A DNA stretch of 49,456 nt from contig CACWIG010000011.1 of NCBI GenBank assembly GCA_902760955.1, positions 1 to 49,456 on the forward strand, in the 5' to 3' direction. Made by a program: the position numbers and the translations under genes. The notes beneath the pieces were generated by a model. That model made no database searches. It saw only the letters and a list, made by a program, of their open reading frames with translations, and was not told where the DNA came from. This document shows positions 7,576 to 15,629 of this stretch, in pieces (within the stretch, counting starts at the first letter, position 1; every line of letters begins with the position of its first letter). This DNA is from an uncultured Ruminococcus sp. GTDB lineage: Bacteria > Bacillota > Clostridia > Monoglobales > Monoglobaceae.

Positions 7576-9594
7576 ATGATGGGAAACGACAAGAGAGATT
7601 TTCGAAGAGAAAGAATAAGCATATTTGATATGGAAAGACCGAAGTTCCCTAAAAGAGCGATTGTCACAGGCGGTATGCCATATGGTAATAAGAAGCTCCA
7701 CTTTGGCCACGTAGGCGGAGTGTTCGTTCAGGCAGATGCAATGGCAAGATTTTTGCGTGACAGAATAGGTAAGGAAAACGTTATATTCGTATCGGGAACA
7801 GATTGCTATGGTTCGCCGATTTCCGAAAGCTACAGAAAGCTGAAGGAAGAAGGCTATACGGGAACGATTGAGGACTTTGTAAGGGAAAATCACGAAAGCC
7901 AAAAAAAGACACTTGAAAAATATGAAATAAGCTTAAATCTCTTTGGGGCATCAGGGCTTGATGATACAAAAGAAGAACACGCAAAATTAAGCAGTGAGCT
8001 TATGGAAAAATGGTACGAAAATGGTTGGCTTGAAAAGCTTGTTACCTCACAGTTTTATGATGTTAAGGCAGGTCAGTTCCTAAACGGCAGACAGGTTGTG
8101 GGAAAATGCCCTGTTGAAAACTGTAATTCTGATAAGGGCTATGCAGACGAGTGTTCTATGGGACATCAGTATATGCCTGAGGAGTTGATAAACCCAAAAA
8201 GTACATTGACGGGGGACACTCCCGAAATGAGAGATGTGGCAAATTGGTATATAGACTTGACGAAGTTCAAGGATAAACTTGAAGACTTTGTTGACGACAT
8301 ATCCGAAAAAGAGAATGTTAGACCTCTTGTTTCCAATACAATTCGCGAGTTTATGACACCGCCGTTGGTATATATCAAAAATGAATATGCAGAAGTTTAT
8401 GAAAAGATAAAAGGCGATATGCCTGAGCATATATTAAATGAAGGAGCAAATAAGACTTCGTTTTCACTTGAATTTAAAAATTTAGAGGACAGAGATAGGG
8501 CGAGAGATGTTTTAAATGCCAATAATATAAGATTTCGTGCGGGCAAAACCCTTGTACCCTTCAGATTGACAGGCAATATCGAATGGGGTGTGCCTGCACC
8601 TGTTCTTGACGGCGAAGAAGGACTTACTATTTGGGTTTGGCCTGAGTCGCTGTGGGCACCGATTTCGTTCACAAAGGCTTATCTCAAAAGAGAGGGCAAA
8701 GATGATGACGAATGGAAGAAGTTTTGGTGTGATAAAGACTCTGAGATATATCAGTTTATAGGTCAGGACAATATTTACTTCTATGGCATTGCGGAGCCTG
8801 CGTTGTTTATGGCGTTGCAGGGCAAGGAGAGCGTCACTGCAAGGCCTGAGAATGGGCAGATTAAGATGCCGACACTTGTGGCAAATAACCATATTCTGTT
8901 TTTGAATAAAAAGGCAAGCTCAAGCGGTAATGTAAAACCGCCGATGGCAGAGGAATTGTTTGATTACTATATGCCCGAGCATCTGAGAGCACACTTTTTG
9001 GGATTGGGACTTGGTTTAAAGAGTGTCAGCTTCCAGCCTAAGCCTTTAAATCCGACGGCTAACGAAAAAGATGCGGACCCTGTAATGAAGGAGGGCAAGT
9101 TGTTGTCAAATGTGTTTAACAGAGTGGCAAGGTCTTGCTTCTATACAGCACAGAAGTACAATGACGGAAAAATGCCTTTAGGTGAGATTGATGAAGATGT
9201 AATCAAGGAGTCCAAAGAGGTCATATTAAAGTATGAGAGAGCAATGTATATGACAGAGTTCCATACTGTTATGAGCCTTATGGACACATATATAAGAAAT
9301 GCCAACAAATATTGGGCAAAGAATATTGCAGAGGCGGACAAGGCGGACGACAATGAATTGCGTAAAAAGGTTTTGCGTAACGTGTTCCATATGGTAAGAG
9401 TTGCAACAGTTTTGATGCATCCTATTGCACCTAAGGGAGCAGAAATGATATGTGAGTATTTAGGCTTTGGCGAGGACTTCTGGGATTGGAACAGAATTTT
9501 TGATACAATGAATGACTATTGTGTTGGGGAAACAGAGCATCAGCTCAAGTTCTTAGAGCCAAGAGTTGATTTCTTCCCTATGTTTGCGGAGTAG
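7576..9594 (+). CDS. metG: Methionyl-tRNA synthetase-like class I tRNA ligase
   Basis: A protein of about 672 residues with the MetRS layout: HIGH-type motif HFGH at 42-45, the GTDCYGSPI segment, a CP-domain knuckle (C178, C183, then Cys near 193 and His near 197), an ELINPKS-type segment, a VWPESLWAPIS stretch matching the VWFDA region, and a helical anticodon-binding domain. The KMSKS loop reads KASSS at 446-450, so the second Lys is missing. No C-terminal tRNA-binding EMAP-like domain is visible. This could be a second, divergent MetRS or the only one; the window cannot tell. GGAGG lies 5 bp before the ATG at 7576 and 8 bp before the ATG at 7579, so either start is possible. Confidence 0.8.
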   Translation: MMGNDKRDFRRERISIFDMERPKFPKRAIVTGGMPYGNKKLHFGHVGGVFVQADAMARFLRDRIGKENVIFVSGTDCYGSPISESYRKLKEEGYTGTIEDFVRENHESQKKTLEKYEISLNLFGASGLDDTKEEHAKLSSELMEKWYENGWLEKLVTSQFYDVKAGQFLNGRQVVGKCPVENCNSDKGYADECSMGHQYMPEELINPKSTLTGDTPEMRDVANWYIDLTKFKDKLEDFVDDISEKENVRPLVSNTIREFMTPPLVYIKNEYAEVYEKIKGDMPEHILNEGANKTSFSLEFKNLEDRDRARDVLNANNIRFRAGKTLVPFRLTGNIEWGVPAPVLDGEEGLTIWVWPESLWAPISFTKAYLKREGKDDDEWKKFWCDKDSEIYQFIGQDNIYFYGIAEPALFMALQGKESVTARPENGQIKMPTLVANNHILFLNKKASSSGNVKPPMAEELFDYYMPEHLRAHFLGLGLGLKSVSFQPKPLNPTANEKDADPVMKEGKLLSNVFNRVARSCFYTAQKYNDGKMPLGEIDEDVIKESKEVILKYERAMYMTEFHTVMSLMDTYIRNANKYWAKNIAEADKADDNELRKKVLRNVFHMVRVATVLMHPIAPKGAEMICEYLGFGEDFWDWNRIFDTMNDYCVGETEHQLKFLEPRVDFFPMFAE

Positions 9595-9630
9595 ACCTTT
9601 AAATACACGGGCGATACAAAGGAATAATTT

Positions 9631-10344
9631 ATGAATACAAAAATTTTCACAGACGGAATGTCAGAATTGAAAATTGATATTTCGGAGGCACAAATCGAAA
9701 AATTTGAAAAATATTCTGCAATGCTCAAAGAGTGGAATGAAAAAATGAATTTAACGGCCGTTGTTGATGATGACGGAATATCCGTAAAACATTTTTTGGA
9801 TAGTATTTTACCCTTGTCGGTAATTGATATGTCAGAGGTAAAGTCTGTGATGGATGTGGGAACAGGAGCAGGCTTTCCAGGGTTGCCGCTTAAGATATGC
9901 AGACCTGATTTACAGATTACGCTTTTAGATTCACTTAATAAGCGTATAAACTTTTTAAACGCGGTTAGGGATGAATTGGGACTTGATAATGTTGTGTGTA
10001 TACACGGCAGGGCAGAAGAGCTGGGCAAAAAAGCGGAGTACAGGGAATGTTATGATGCTGTTGTATCAAGGGCAGTAGCTAATCTCACTATGCTTTCAGA
10101 ATATTGTTTGCCATTTGCAAAGGTAGGCGGTATGTTTCTCGCCTTAAAGGCTGAAGGAGCAGAGGATGAGATAAAGGCTGCGGAACCAATGATTAAAACT
10201 CTTGGCGGAAAAGTGGAGAATATCTGCAAGGTCAGCCTTCCCCAAAGCGATATTGTGAGATATATTGTTCTTATACGTAAAATCAAGAACACACCAAATA
10301 AGTTTCCACGCAGAGCGGACAAAATAAAAAAATCTATCGGATAA
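9631..10344 (+). CDS. rsmG: 16S rRNA (guanine527-N7)-methyltransferase RsmG
   Basis: A SAM-dependent methyltransferase (also called GidB) that modifies G527 of 16S rRNA in the 530 loop. The SAM-binding glycine motif DVGTGAGFPG begins at D75, and the acidic end of strand beta-2 is LLDS. A conserved VVSRAVANL segment follows. The length of 237 residues is normal. AAAGGA lies upstream of the ATG. It follows metG by 36 bp and ends at a strong terminator. It usually adjoins mnmG (the gidAB pair), but here mnmG is 7 kb away. Confidence 0.93.
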   Translation: MNTKIFTDGMSELKIDISEAQIEKFEKYSAMLKEWNEKMNLTAVVDDDGISVKHFLDSILPLSVIDMSEVKSVMDVGTGAGFPGLPLKICRPDLQITLLDSLNKRINFLNAVRDELGLDNVVCIHGRAEELGKKAEYRECYDAVVSRAVANLTMLSEYCLPFAKVGGMFLALKAEGAEDEIKAAEPMIKTLGGKVENICKVSLPQSDIVRYIVLIRKIKNTPNKFPRRADKIKKSIG

Positions 10345-10353
10345 TAAGAATAT

Positions 10354-10393
10354 AAAAATCCCGGGACGAGAAATTTCTCGTCTCGGGATTTTT
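10354..10393. terminator. Bidirectional terminator between rsmG and the ABC ATPase gene
   Basis: An almost perfect 20-bp-arm hairpin, AAAAATCCCG-GGACGAGAAA pairing with TTTCTCGTC-TCGGGATTTTT, has A and T tracts on either side, so it can serve the two convergent genes. A second perfect 9-bp hairpin, AGCAACGCA/TGCGTTGCT, follows at 10401-10421, just past the stop of the minus-strand gene. Confidence 0.9.
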
Positions 10394-10432
10394 GATGTGT
10401 AGCAACGCATAATGCGTTGCTGAATTTCGTAA

Positions 10433-11545
10433 TTAGTTGAGAATTGTGTTCTCTGTTTCCTTGTCAAACAAATGAATCTTGTTTGGATCAATAGCGATTT
10501 TGATAGTCTGCTCACGCTGTGCAGTTGTGCGAGGATTAACTCTTGCAGTAAAGTTTACATCGTTAATCTTGAAGTAGAGATATGTTTCAGCACCCATCAT
10601 TTCTGTGAGGTCAATCTCAACATCGCATACGCAATCAGCCATCTCAGTGATATGAAGCTGATCATCATAGATATCTTCAGGTCTGATACCCATAACAACT
10701 TCTTTACCGTTATAAGGAGCAAGCTCATCCTTCTTAGCTTTGCCGTCAGGCAGCTTGATTGAGAAGTTGTCATTTCTGAGGTATGTTCCGTCAGCATTAA
10801 CATCAACAGTAACATCGATGAAGTTCATCTGTGGGCTGCCGATGAAGCCTGCAACGAACATATTGCAAGGATACATATAAAGATTTGACGGTGTGTCAAC
10901 CTGCTGAACGATACCATCCTTCATAACAACAATTCTTGTACCCATTGTCATAGCCTCTGTCTGGTCGTGGGTAACGTATATAAATGTTGTCTGAAGCTTT
11001 TTGTGAAGTTTACCGATTTCAGTTCTCATCTGAACTCTGAGCTTAGCATCAAGGTTAGAGAGCGGTTCGTCCATAAGGAATACTTTAGGATCACGAACGA
11101 TGGCACGACCTAAAGCAACACGCTGTCTCTGACCGCCTGACAAAGCCTTTGGCTTTCTGTCAAGCAAATGCTCAATGCCGAGGATTTGAGCTGCTTCGTT
11201 AACCTTACGCTTGATTTCGTCCTTCGGAACCTTTCTGAGTTTAAGACCAAATGCCATATTCTCATATACTGTCATATGAGGATAAAGTGCATAGTTCTGG
11301 AAAACCATTGCAATATCTCTGTCCTTAGGAACAACATCGTTCATAAGCTTGTCACCTATGTAAAGCTCACCATCGGATATTTCCTCAAGACCTGCAATCA
11401 TTCTCAATGTAGTGGTTTTACCACAACCTGAAGGACCAACGAAAATTATAAATTCCTTATCCTCTATATCAAGATTAAAATCTTTTACTGCTGTAAAACC
11501 GCCTGAATAAGTCTTTGTAATATTTTTAAGACTCAAACTTGCCAT
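10433..11545 (-). CDS. Sugar ABC transporter ATP-binding protein (MsmK/UgpC type)
   Basis: An ATPase of 370 residues from the carbohydrate CUT1 class. Walker A GPSGCGKTT is at 37-45, the signature LSGGQ at 135-139, Walker B VFLMDE at 155-160 and the H-loop at H193. A C-terminal OB/TOBE regulatory region starts after about 240 (FIGSPQMNF). No permease or binding-protein genes adjoin it. In Firmicutes such lone ATPases often energise several sugar importers in trans; that role is inferred. AGGAGG precedes the ATG with good spacing. A minus-strand extended -10 promoter lies about 50 bp upstream. Confidence 0.92.
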   Translation of the reverse strand: MASLSLKNITKTYSGGFTAVKDFNLDIEDKEFIIFVGPSGCGKTTTLRMIAGLEEISDGELYIGDKLMNDVVPKDRDIAMVFQNYALYPHMTVYENMAFGLKLRKVPKDEIKRKVNEAAQILGIEHLLDRKPKALSGGQRQRVALGRAIVRDPKVFLMDEPLSNLDAKLRVQMRTEIGKLHKKLQTTFIYVTHDQTEAMTMGTRIVVMKDGIVQQVDTPSNLYMYPCNMFVAGFIGSPQMNFIDVTVDVNADGTYLRNDNFSIKLPDGKAKKDELAPYNGKEVVMGIRPEDIYDDQLHITEMADCVCDVEIDLTEMMGAETYLYFKINDVNFTARVNPRTTAQREQTIKIAIDPNKIHLFDKETENTILN

Positions 11546-11595
11546 AATAAAACCTCCTAAAATTAATTCGAATAATTTCTTATTGTATGTATGTT

Positions 11596-11601
11596 ATTAT
11601 A
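11596..11601 (-). promoter_or_regulatory. Extended -10 promoter of the ABC ATPase gene
   Basis: On the minus strand this reads TGATATAAT, a perfect -10 with the TG extension. The -35 region is weak, as is common with extended -10 promoters. Confidence 0.5.
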
Positions 11602-11739
11602 TCACAGTACTTTGGAAATTGTTAGAGCCTAAATGCACAAAATTAAAAAATCTTTTTGGCAAAAATGTATAAAGTACAATAATGCAAGTTTTTTAATTTG
11701 AAAAAATGCTCAAAATTTCAGCATTTTCGTTTATAATAC

Positions 11740-11768
11740 TTGAAAAAAAGTAACAATTCATATATAAT
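11740..11768 (+). promoter_or_regulatory. Promoter of argC-argB
   Basis: TTGAAA (11740-11745), 17 bp, perfect TATAAT (11763-11768). A 7-bp-stem inverted repeat, AAAATGC/GCATTTT, lies just upstream at about 11703-11727. No clear ARG box is recognised. Confidence 0.7.
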
Positions 11769-11811
11769 AGGGTGAGTTGAGAAAAATTTACAAAAAGTGA
11801 GATGATTGATA

Positions 11812-12852
11812 GTGATTAAAGTCGGAGTCCTCGGTGCAACAGGTTATGCGGGAATTGAAACGGTCCGTTTGCTTGCAGGACATAAAGAGGCAGAAATTGT
11901 CAGAATTGTATCACATTCATACGAGGGTACAAAGATTTCTGATTTATATCCAAATTTGAAAGGCATATGTGACATAGAATGCACGGGACTTGATGTTGAT
12001 GATATAGCCGAAAACTGTGACGTTGTGTTCACGGCACTTCCTCACGGAGCTTCCAAGGAAGTGATACCTGCGTTGTATAACAAAGGTCTTTATGTAATTG
12101 ACCTTTCAGGTGATTTCAGATATGATGACCCTGCCGTTTATGAGAAGTGGTACGGACAACCTCACTCTGACCCCGAATTGCTTGAAAAAGCCGTTTACGG
12201 CTTATGTGAGTTGTATCGTGATAAAATAAAAGGAGCAAGACTTATCGGTAATCCAGGTTGCTATACAACTTGTTCAATAATGGGACTTTATCCTATTGTA
12301 AATTCAGGTTATGCGGATAATCACAGCATAATAATAGATGCAAAGTCAGGGGTTACAGGTGCAGGCAGAGGCTTGAACCTTCCCAATATGTTCTGTGAAT
12401 GTACGGAAACAATGAAGGCGTACAAGATTGCAACCCACAGACACACCTCTGAAATTGAGCAGGAGTTATCTCACGCCGCAGGCGAGGATATAATTCTTTC
12501 TTTTACGCCACATCTGGCACCTATGAAGAGAGGAATATTTGCAACCTGCTATATAAACCTTAAAGAAGAAAAGTCAGCAGAGGAACTTGTTGAGTTATAC
12601 AGAAACTTCTATAAAGATGAAAAATTCGTCAGAGTATATGATGCGGGAACACTCCCTGAGCTCAAGCACATTAATGGCTCTAACTATGTGGGGATAGGTA
12701 TTGCGGTAGACAAGAGATTAAAACGTGCGATTATTATATCCTGTATAGATAACCTTGTAAAAGGTGCCGCAGGTCAGGCTGTTCAGAATATGAATATTAT
12801 GTTTGGTTTCCCTGAGGATACAGGTCTTGACCTGGTGCCGAACTATCTCTGA
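11812..12852 (+). CDS. argC: N-acetyl-gamma-glutamyl-phosphate reductase
   Basis: Third step of arginine synthesis: NADPH-dependent reduction of N-acetylglutamyl phosphate to the semialdehyde. The nucleotide-binding motif GATGYAG is at 8-14 and the catalytic Cys is C150 in GNPGCYTT. The length of 346 residues is typical. The GTG at 11812 gives the usual MIKVGVLG start; a TTG two codons upstream is also open, and the ribosome binding site (GAG-type) is weak. argB follows 25 bp later. argJ and argD are not in the window. Confidence 0.93.
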   Translation: MIKVGVLGATGYAGIETVRLLAGHKEAEIVRIVSHSYEGTKISDLYPNLKGICDIECTGLDVDDIAENCDVVFTALPHGASKEVIPALYNKGLYVIDLSGDFRYDDPAVYEKWYGQPHSDPELLEKAVYGLCELYRDKIKGARLIGNPGCYTTCSIMGLYPIVNSGYADNHSIIIDAKSGVTGAGRGLNLPNMFCECTETMKAYKIATHRHTSEIEQELSHAAGEDIILSFTPHLAPMKRGIFATCYINLKEEKSAEELVELYRNFYKDEKFVRVYDAGTLPELKHINGSNYVGIGIAVDKRLKRAIIISCIDNLVKGAAGQAVQNMNIMFGFPEDTGLDLVPNYL

Positions 12853-12877
12853 TATAGAATTGAAAGGTGGAAATACA

Positions 12878-13762
12878 ATGAATCAACCCGAAATGAAGCC
12901 TTTTATAGACAAGGCAAAAATACTTATAGAGGCACTACCTTATATACAGCGCTTTTACGGAAAGACAGTTGTTATAAAGTACGGCGGAAACGCAATGATA
13001 AATGACGAATTGAAGAATAAAGTGATGGAGGACGTCACCCTTCTTAAATACATAGGCATCAATCCTATCGTTGTTCACGGCGGCGGCCCTGATATTTCAT
13101 CGGCACTTAAAAAGTTTGATATAAAAAGCGAATTTATTAACGGCTTGCGTGTTACCGACGAGGAAACAATGAATGTTGCCAGAATGGTGCTTATAGGTAA
13201 AACAAATAAAGAGATTGTTTCTCTCCTTGGCACAAAGGGCGGAAAAGGTGTCGGAATATCGGGCATTGACGGCGGTTTGCTGAAGTGCAAAAAACTGTAT
13301 ACAGAAGTTGACGGACAGAAAACGGATATCGGCTTTGTGGGTGACATTGTCAGTGTAAATTCAAAGATGCTTGAGGATTTGACCAAAGAGGATTACATTC
13401 CTGTAGTTGCTCCAATCGGTGTTGACGAAGAAGGTAACAGCTACAACATTAATGCAGATACGGTGGCAGGTGCAATAGCGGCATCTCTTGAAGCGGAAAA
13501 GTTAATTCTTCTTACCGATATAGAAGGAATAAAGGAGTCCGTAGACAGTGATGAAATAATCTACAAGATAGGCAAAAAGGAAATTAATCAAATGATTAAT
13601 GATGAAAAGATTGTGGGCGGTATGATACCTAAGGTTAAGGGCGGAATAGAAGCCATTGACGCAGGGGTTAATACTGTGCATATAATAGATGGACGTATTC
13701 CTCATTGTTTGTTGCTTGAAATATTTACCGATAGCGGTATAGGAACAATGATTACAAAATAG
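12878..13762 (+). CDS. argB: Acetylglutamate kinase
   Basis: Amino-acid kinase family enzyme that phosphorylates N-acetylglutamate, the second arginine step. Visible motifs are KYGGNAM (phosphate binding), VHGGGPDI (substrate loop), and [10 protein letters not shown] and GGMIPKV near the C-terminus. The 294 residues match the family. The long N-terminal helix before the core ([16 protein letters not shown]) is the kind found in arginine-inhibited, hexameric forms, so feedback inhibition is likely but inferred. The ATG at 12878 has GAAAGGTGG upstream; the longer open frame from 12803 overlaps argC and is rejected. Repeat family A copy 1 follows. Confidence 0.94.
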   Translation: MNQPEMKPFIDKAKILIEALPYIQRFYGKTVVIKYGGNAMINDELKNKVMEDVTLLKYIGINPIVVHGGGPDISSALKKFDIKSEFINGLRVTDEETMNVARMVLIGKTNKEIVSLLGTKGGKGVGISGIDGGLLKCKKLYTEVDGQKTDIGFVGDIVSVNSKMLEDLTKEDYIPVVAPIGVDEEGNSYNINADTVAGAIAASLEAEKLILLTDIEGIKESVDSDEIIYKIGKKEINQMINDEKIVGGMIPKVKGGIEAIDAGVNTVHIIDGRIPHCLLLEIFTDSGIGTMITK

Positions 13763-13780
13763 AAAATATTATATTTGTGG

Positions 13781-13912
13781 GGCTGTTAAAAAAGTACTTT
13801 TCGGGACGTCGGGGACGCCGTCCCCTACATTTTGTGTGATATTTAATAATCATACAAAATGTAGGGCTTGGTGATTTCTGACAAACCGCTGTGTCATACT
13901 TTTTTAACAGCC
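13781..13912. repeat. Repeat family A, copy 1 (132 bp, 16-bp perfect terminal inverted repeats)
   Basis: The ends GGCTGTTAAAAAAGTA (13781-13796) and its exact complement (13897-13912) frame a body containing GGGACG-TCGGGGACG-CCGTCCCC. Copies recur at 19932-20070 and, inverted, at 26911-27017. It has no coding capacity. It lies between argB and spmA and could act as a terminator, since the whole unit folds back and ends in a T-rich arm. Confidence 0.85.
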
Positions 13913-13968
13913 ACTTTTTTTATGTATTATATGGTGGGCTGCCGAATATATTTATATCGGTGATAAAA

Positions 13969-14547
13969 ATGATGAATTACATATGGGGCGGAATGATTTT
14001 GCTGTCTTTTGCGGTTTCGCTTTTTACGGGCAGAGTTGAAGAAACTGCTGCCGCCGCAACAGCAGGAGCGGCATCTGCAATAGAGTCTTGTATATCTTTG
14101 TTGGGGATTATGTGTCTTTGGACAGGGCTTGCAAAAATCGGTGAGAAATCGGGTATTATCAATTTCTTTTCGCATTTGCTCAGACCCATAACAAAGCTGT
14201 TGTTTCCCAATGTTAAATCAAACAGTCCTGCAATGAGTGCCATTGTGATGAACATTGTTGCAAATCTGATGGGAATGGGCAATGCCGCAACGCCTCTTGG
14301 CATCAATGCCATTAAAGAACTTCACAAGGAAAATAAATACCGCCCTGATGCAAGCAATGATATGTGTATGTTTATCGTAATCAATACAGCATCAATTCAA
14401 CTGCTTCCTGCAACCTTGATTTCAATGCGGCAGAGCTTTGGTTCCGCAAACCCGGGTGAGGTAATCGTTCCTGTGTGGATAGTCAGCATCATTGCTGTTG
14501 TTGCAGGCGTTATCGTTGCAAAAATTCTCGAAAAGAGGACACTTTAA
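13969..14547 (+). CDS. spmA: Spore maturation protein A
   Basis: A multi-pass membrane protein of 192 residues needed with SpmB for spore core dehydration in Bacillus and Clostridium. It belongs to the nucleoside-recognition/Gate family. The segment NIVANLMGMGNAATPLGI near the middle is characteristic, and several hydrophobic helices are evident. The start is uncertain: ATGs lie at 13969 and 13972 and a GTG at 13960, with only a weak GGTG site. The frame stays open upstream to 13891, but that stretch lies in repeat family A. The stop directly abuts the spmB start. Confidence 0.88.
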   Translation: MMNYIWGGMILLSFAVSLFTGRVEETAAAATAGAASAIESCISLLGIMCLWTGLAKIGEKSGIINFFSHLLRPITKLLFPNVKSNSPAMSAIVMNIVANLMGMGNAATPLGINAIKELHKENKYRPDASNDMCMFIVINTASIQLLPATLISMRQSFGSANPGEVIVPVWIVSIIAVVAGVIVAKILEKRTL

Positions 14548-15069
14548 GTGAAGTATATTTCTGTTTATGCCATCCCTGTTTTTATAGTTTCATTTATCGT
14601 CTTTGGCCTTATACGCAAGGTCAATGTATACGAATGTTTTGTGGAGGGTGCCAAAAGCGGTGTTGAGAGTATGTTCGGGATTATCGCTCCTCTTGTGGGG
14701 CTGATGGTCGCCATTTCTATGTTCCGTGAAAGCGGTGCGCTTGAGATAATTGCAAAAGCACTTTCCCCGATTTTATCGTATGTTGGTTTGCCTGCTGAGG
14801 TTTTACCCTTATCTATATTGCGGCCTATATCGGGCAGTGCTTCCCTGGCTCTCGTTACGGATATATTCAAAACCTATGGACCTGATTCGCAAATAGGTAA
14901 AATTGCCTCTGTTATGATGGGTTCAACCGAAACGACTTTTTACACCATTGCCGTATACTTCGGTGCGGTGGGCATAAAGAATACACGGCATACCATTCCT
15001 TCTGCTCTGTCGGCAGACCTTACGGGAATAATTTTTTCTGCGTTAATTGTAAGTCTTATGCTGAAATAA
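14548..15069 (+). CDS. spmB: Spore maturation protein B
   Basis: Partner of SpmA: 173 residues with several membrane helices and the family segments IAPLVGLMVAISMFRESGAL, ILRPISGSASLA and MMGSTETTFYTIAVYFGAVG. The GTG start follows the spmA stop with no gap, which implies translational coupling. GAGG within the end of spmA serves as ribosome binding site. A hairpin that mainly suits the opposite strand follows. Confidence 0.9.
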   Translation: MKYISVYAIPVFIVSFIVFGLIRKVNVYECFVEGAKSGVESMFGIIAPLVGLMVAISMFRESGALEIIAKALSPILSYVGLPAEVLPLSILRPISGSASLALVTDIFKTYGPDSQIGKIASVMMGSTETTFYTIAVYFGAVGIKNTRHTIPSALSADLTGIIFSALIVSLMLK

Positions 15070-15073
15070 ACAA

Positions 15074-15101
15074 GGGGCTGAATGTTTGCACATTCAGCCC
15101 C
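15074..15101. terminator. Hairpin between spmB and the miniprotein genes
   Basis: A perfect 11-bp stem, GGGGCTGAATG/CATTCAGCCCC, with a 6-nt loop. Read on the minus strand it is followed by TTGTTTATTT, so it may end the miniprotein transcript; on the plus strand the T tract is absent. Confidence 0.6.
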
Positions 15102-15111
15102 GACTTATGTT

Positions 15112-15222
15112 TTAGCAGCAGCCATTACCGCAGCCACAGCCGCCGTTGTCACCACAGCAACAGAAGATGAGGACTATAAGAATGATAATCCACAAACAGT
15201 TATCTCCTCCGAAGCAAGACAT
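15112..15222 (-). CDS. Cys/Gly-rich single-span miniprotein A (36 aa)
   Basis: A 36-codon gene too short for usual ORF cut-offs. Near-ideal AAGGAGG precedes the ATG. The protein starts MSCFGGDNCLW, has a hydrophobic stretch rich in Ile and Leu at about residues 10-20, then CCCGDNGG and a tail alternating Gly and Cys; nine of 36 residues are Cys. It shares its plan (GDNC, Trp, Ile/Leu helix, CCCG, Cys-rich tail) with the next miniprotein upstream. I do not recognise the family. The size and single Ile/Leu-rich span recall small YjcZ-type sporulation proteins, but the Cys content differs. Its position beside spmAB makes a spore-coat or membrane role plausible, which is inference only. Confidence 0.8.
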   Translation of the reverse strand: MSCFGGDNCLWIIILIVLIFCCCGDNGGCGCGNGCC

Positions 15223-15316
15223 ACAGGTTACCTCCTTTTATATTATTTTCTTTCATCTGTCAAGGGGTACATAATCCGGTTTTAAAGGGATTATGTACTT
15301 GCTGTTCACTTAAACA

Positions 15317-15442
15317 TCAATCGCAGCAGCAGTTGTTATTTCCGCGGCTAAGACCATTGTTTTCGTTACCGCAGCAGCAGATCAATAATAAGATTATGAT
15401 TATCCACCAACAGCAGTTATCCCCACAACCATTACCAAACAT
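15317..15442 (-). CDS. Cys/Gly/Asn-rich single-span miniprotein B (41 aa)
   Basis: A paralogue of the 36-aa protein, upstream of it on the same strand. The ribosome binding site AGGAGGT lies about 8 bp before the ATG. The protein starts MFGNGCGDNCCWW, followed by a hydrophobic run at about 12-21, then CCCGNENN and a final NNNCCCD; nine Cys in 41 residues. The conserved layout across two genes of different DNA sequence, each with a strong binding site, argues these are real and under selection. About 95 bp separate the two genes, with no strong terminator seen there. Confidence 0.8.
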   Translation of the reverse strand: MFGNGCGDNCCWWIIIILLLICCCGNENNGLSRGNNNCCCD

Positions 15443-15551
15443 AAATTTGCACCTCCTATTTAGTGTTCACTTTATCATACGCGGAATTTAAAATTTGGTT
15501 ACAATGTATTCGTATTATTTGTAAATCTTTTATGAAATTTAATTTTGGTTG

Positions 15552-15580
15552 TTTACAATCAATATCTTTTTTGGTATTAT
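15552..15580 (+). promoter_or_regulatory. Promoter of fhs
   Basis: TTTACA (15552-15557), 17 bp, TATTAT (15575-15580), about 50 bp ahead of the chosen start. No riboswitch-like fold is seen in the short leader. Confidence 0.6.
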
Positions 15581-15629
15581 ATAAGTGGTAAACATAAAAT
15601 ATTATATTTTTATGAAAGAGGGAGTCCAA

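Noticed and set aside
12803..12877. Longer N-terminus for argB
   Set aside because: The extra codons overlap the end of argC in another frame; the ATG at 12878 has a strong ribosome binding site and gives the normal protein.
13891..13968. Longer N-terminus for spmA
   Set aside because: Those codons begin inside repeat family A and do not look like the family's N-terminus.
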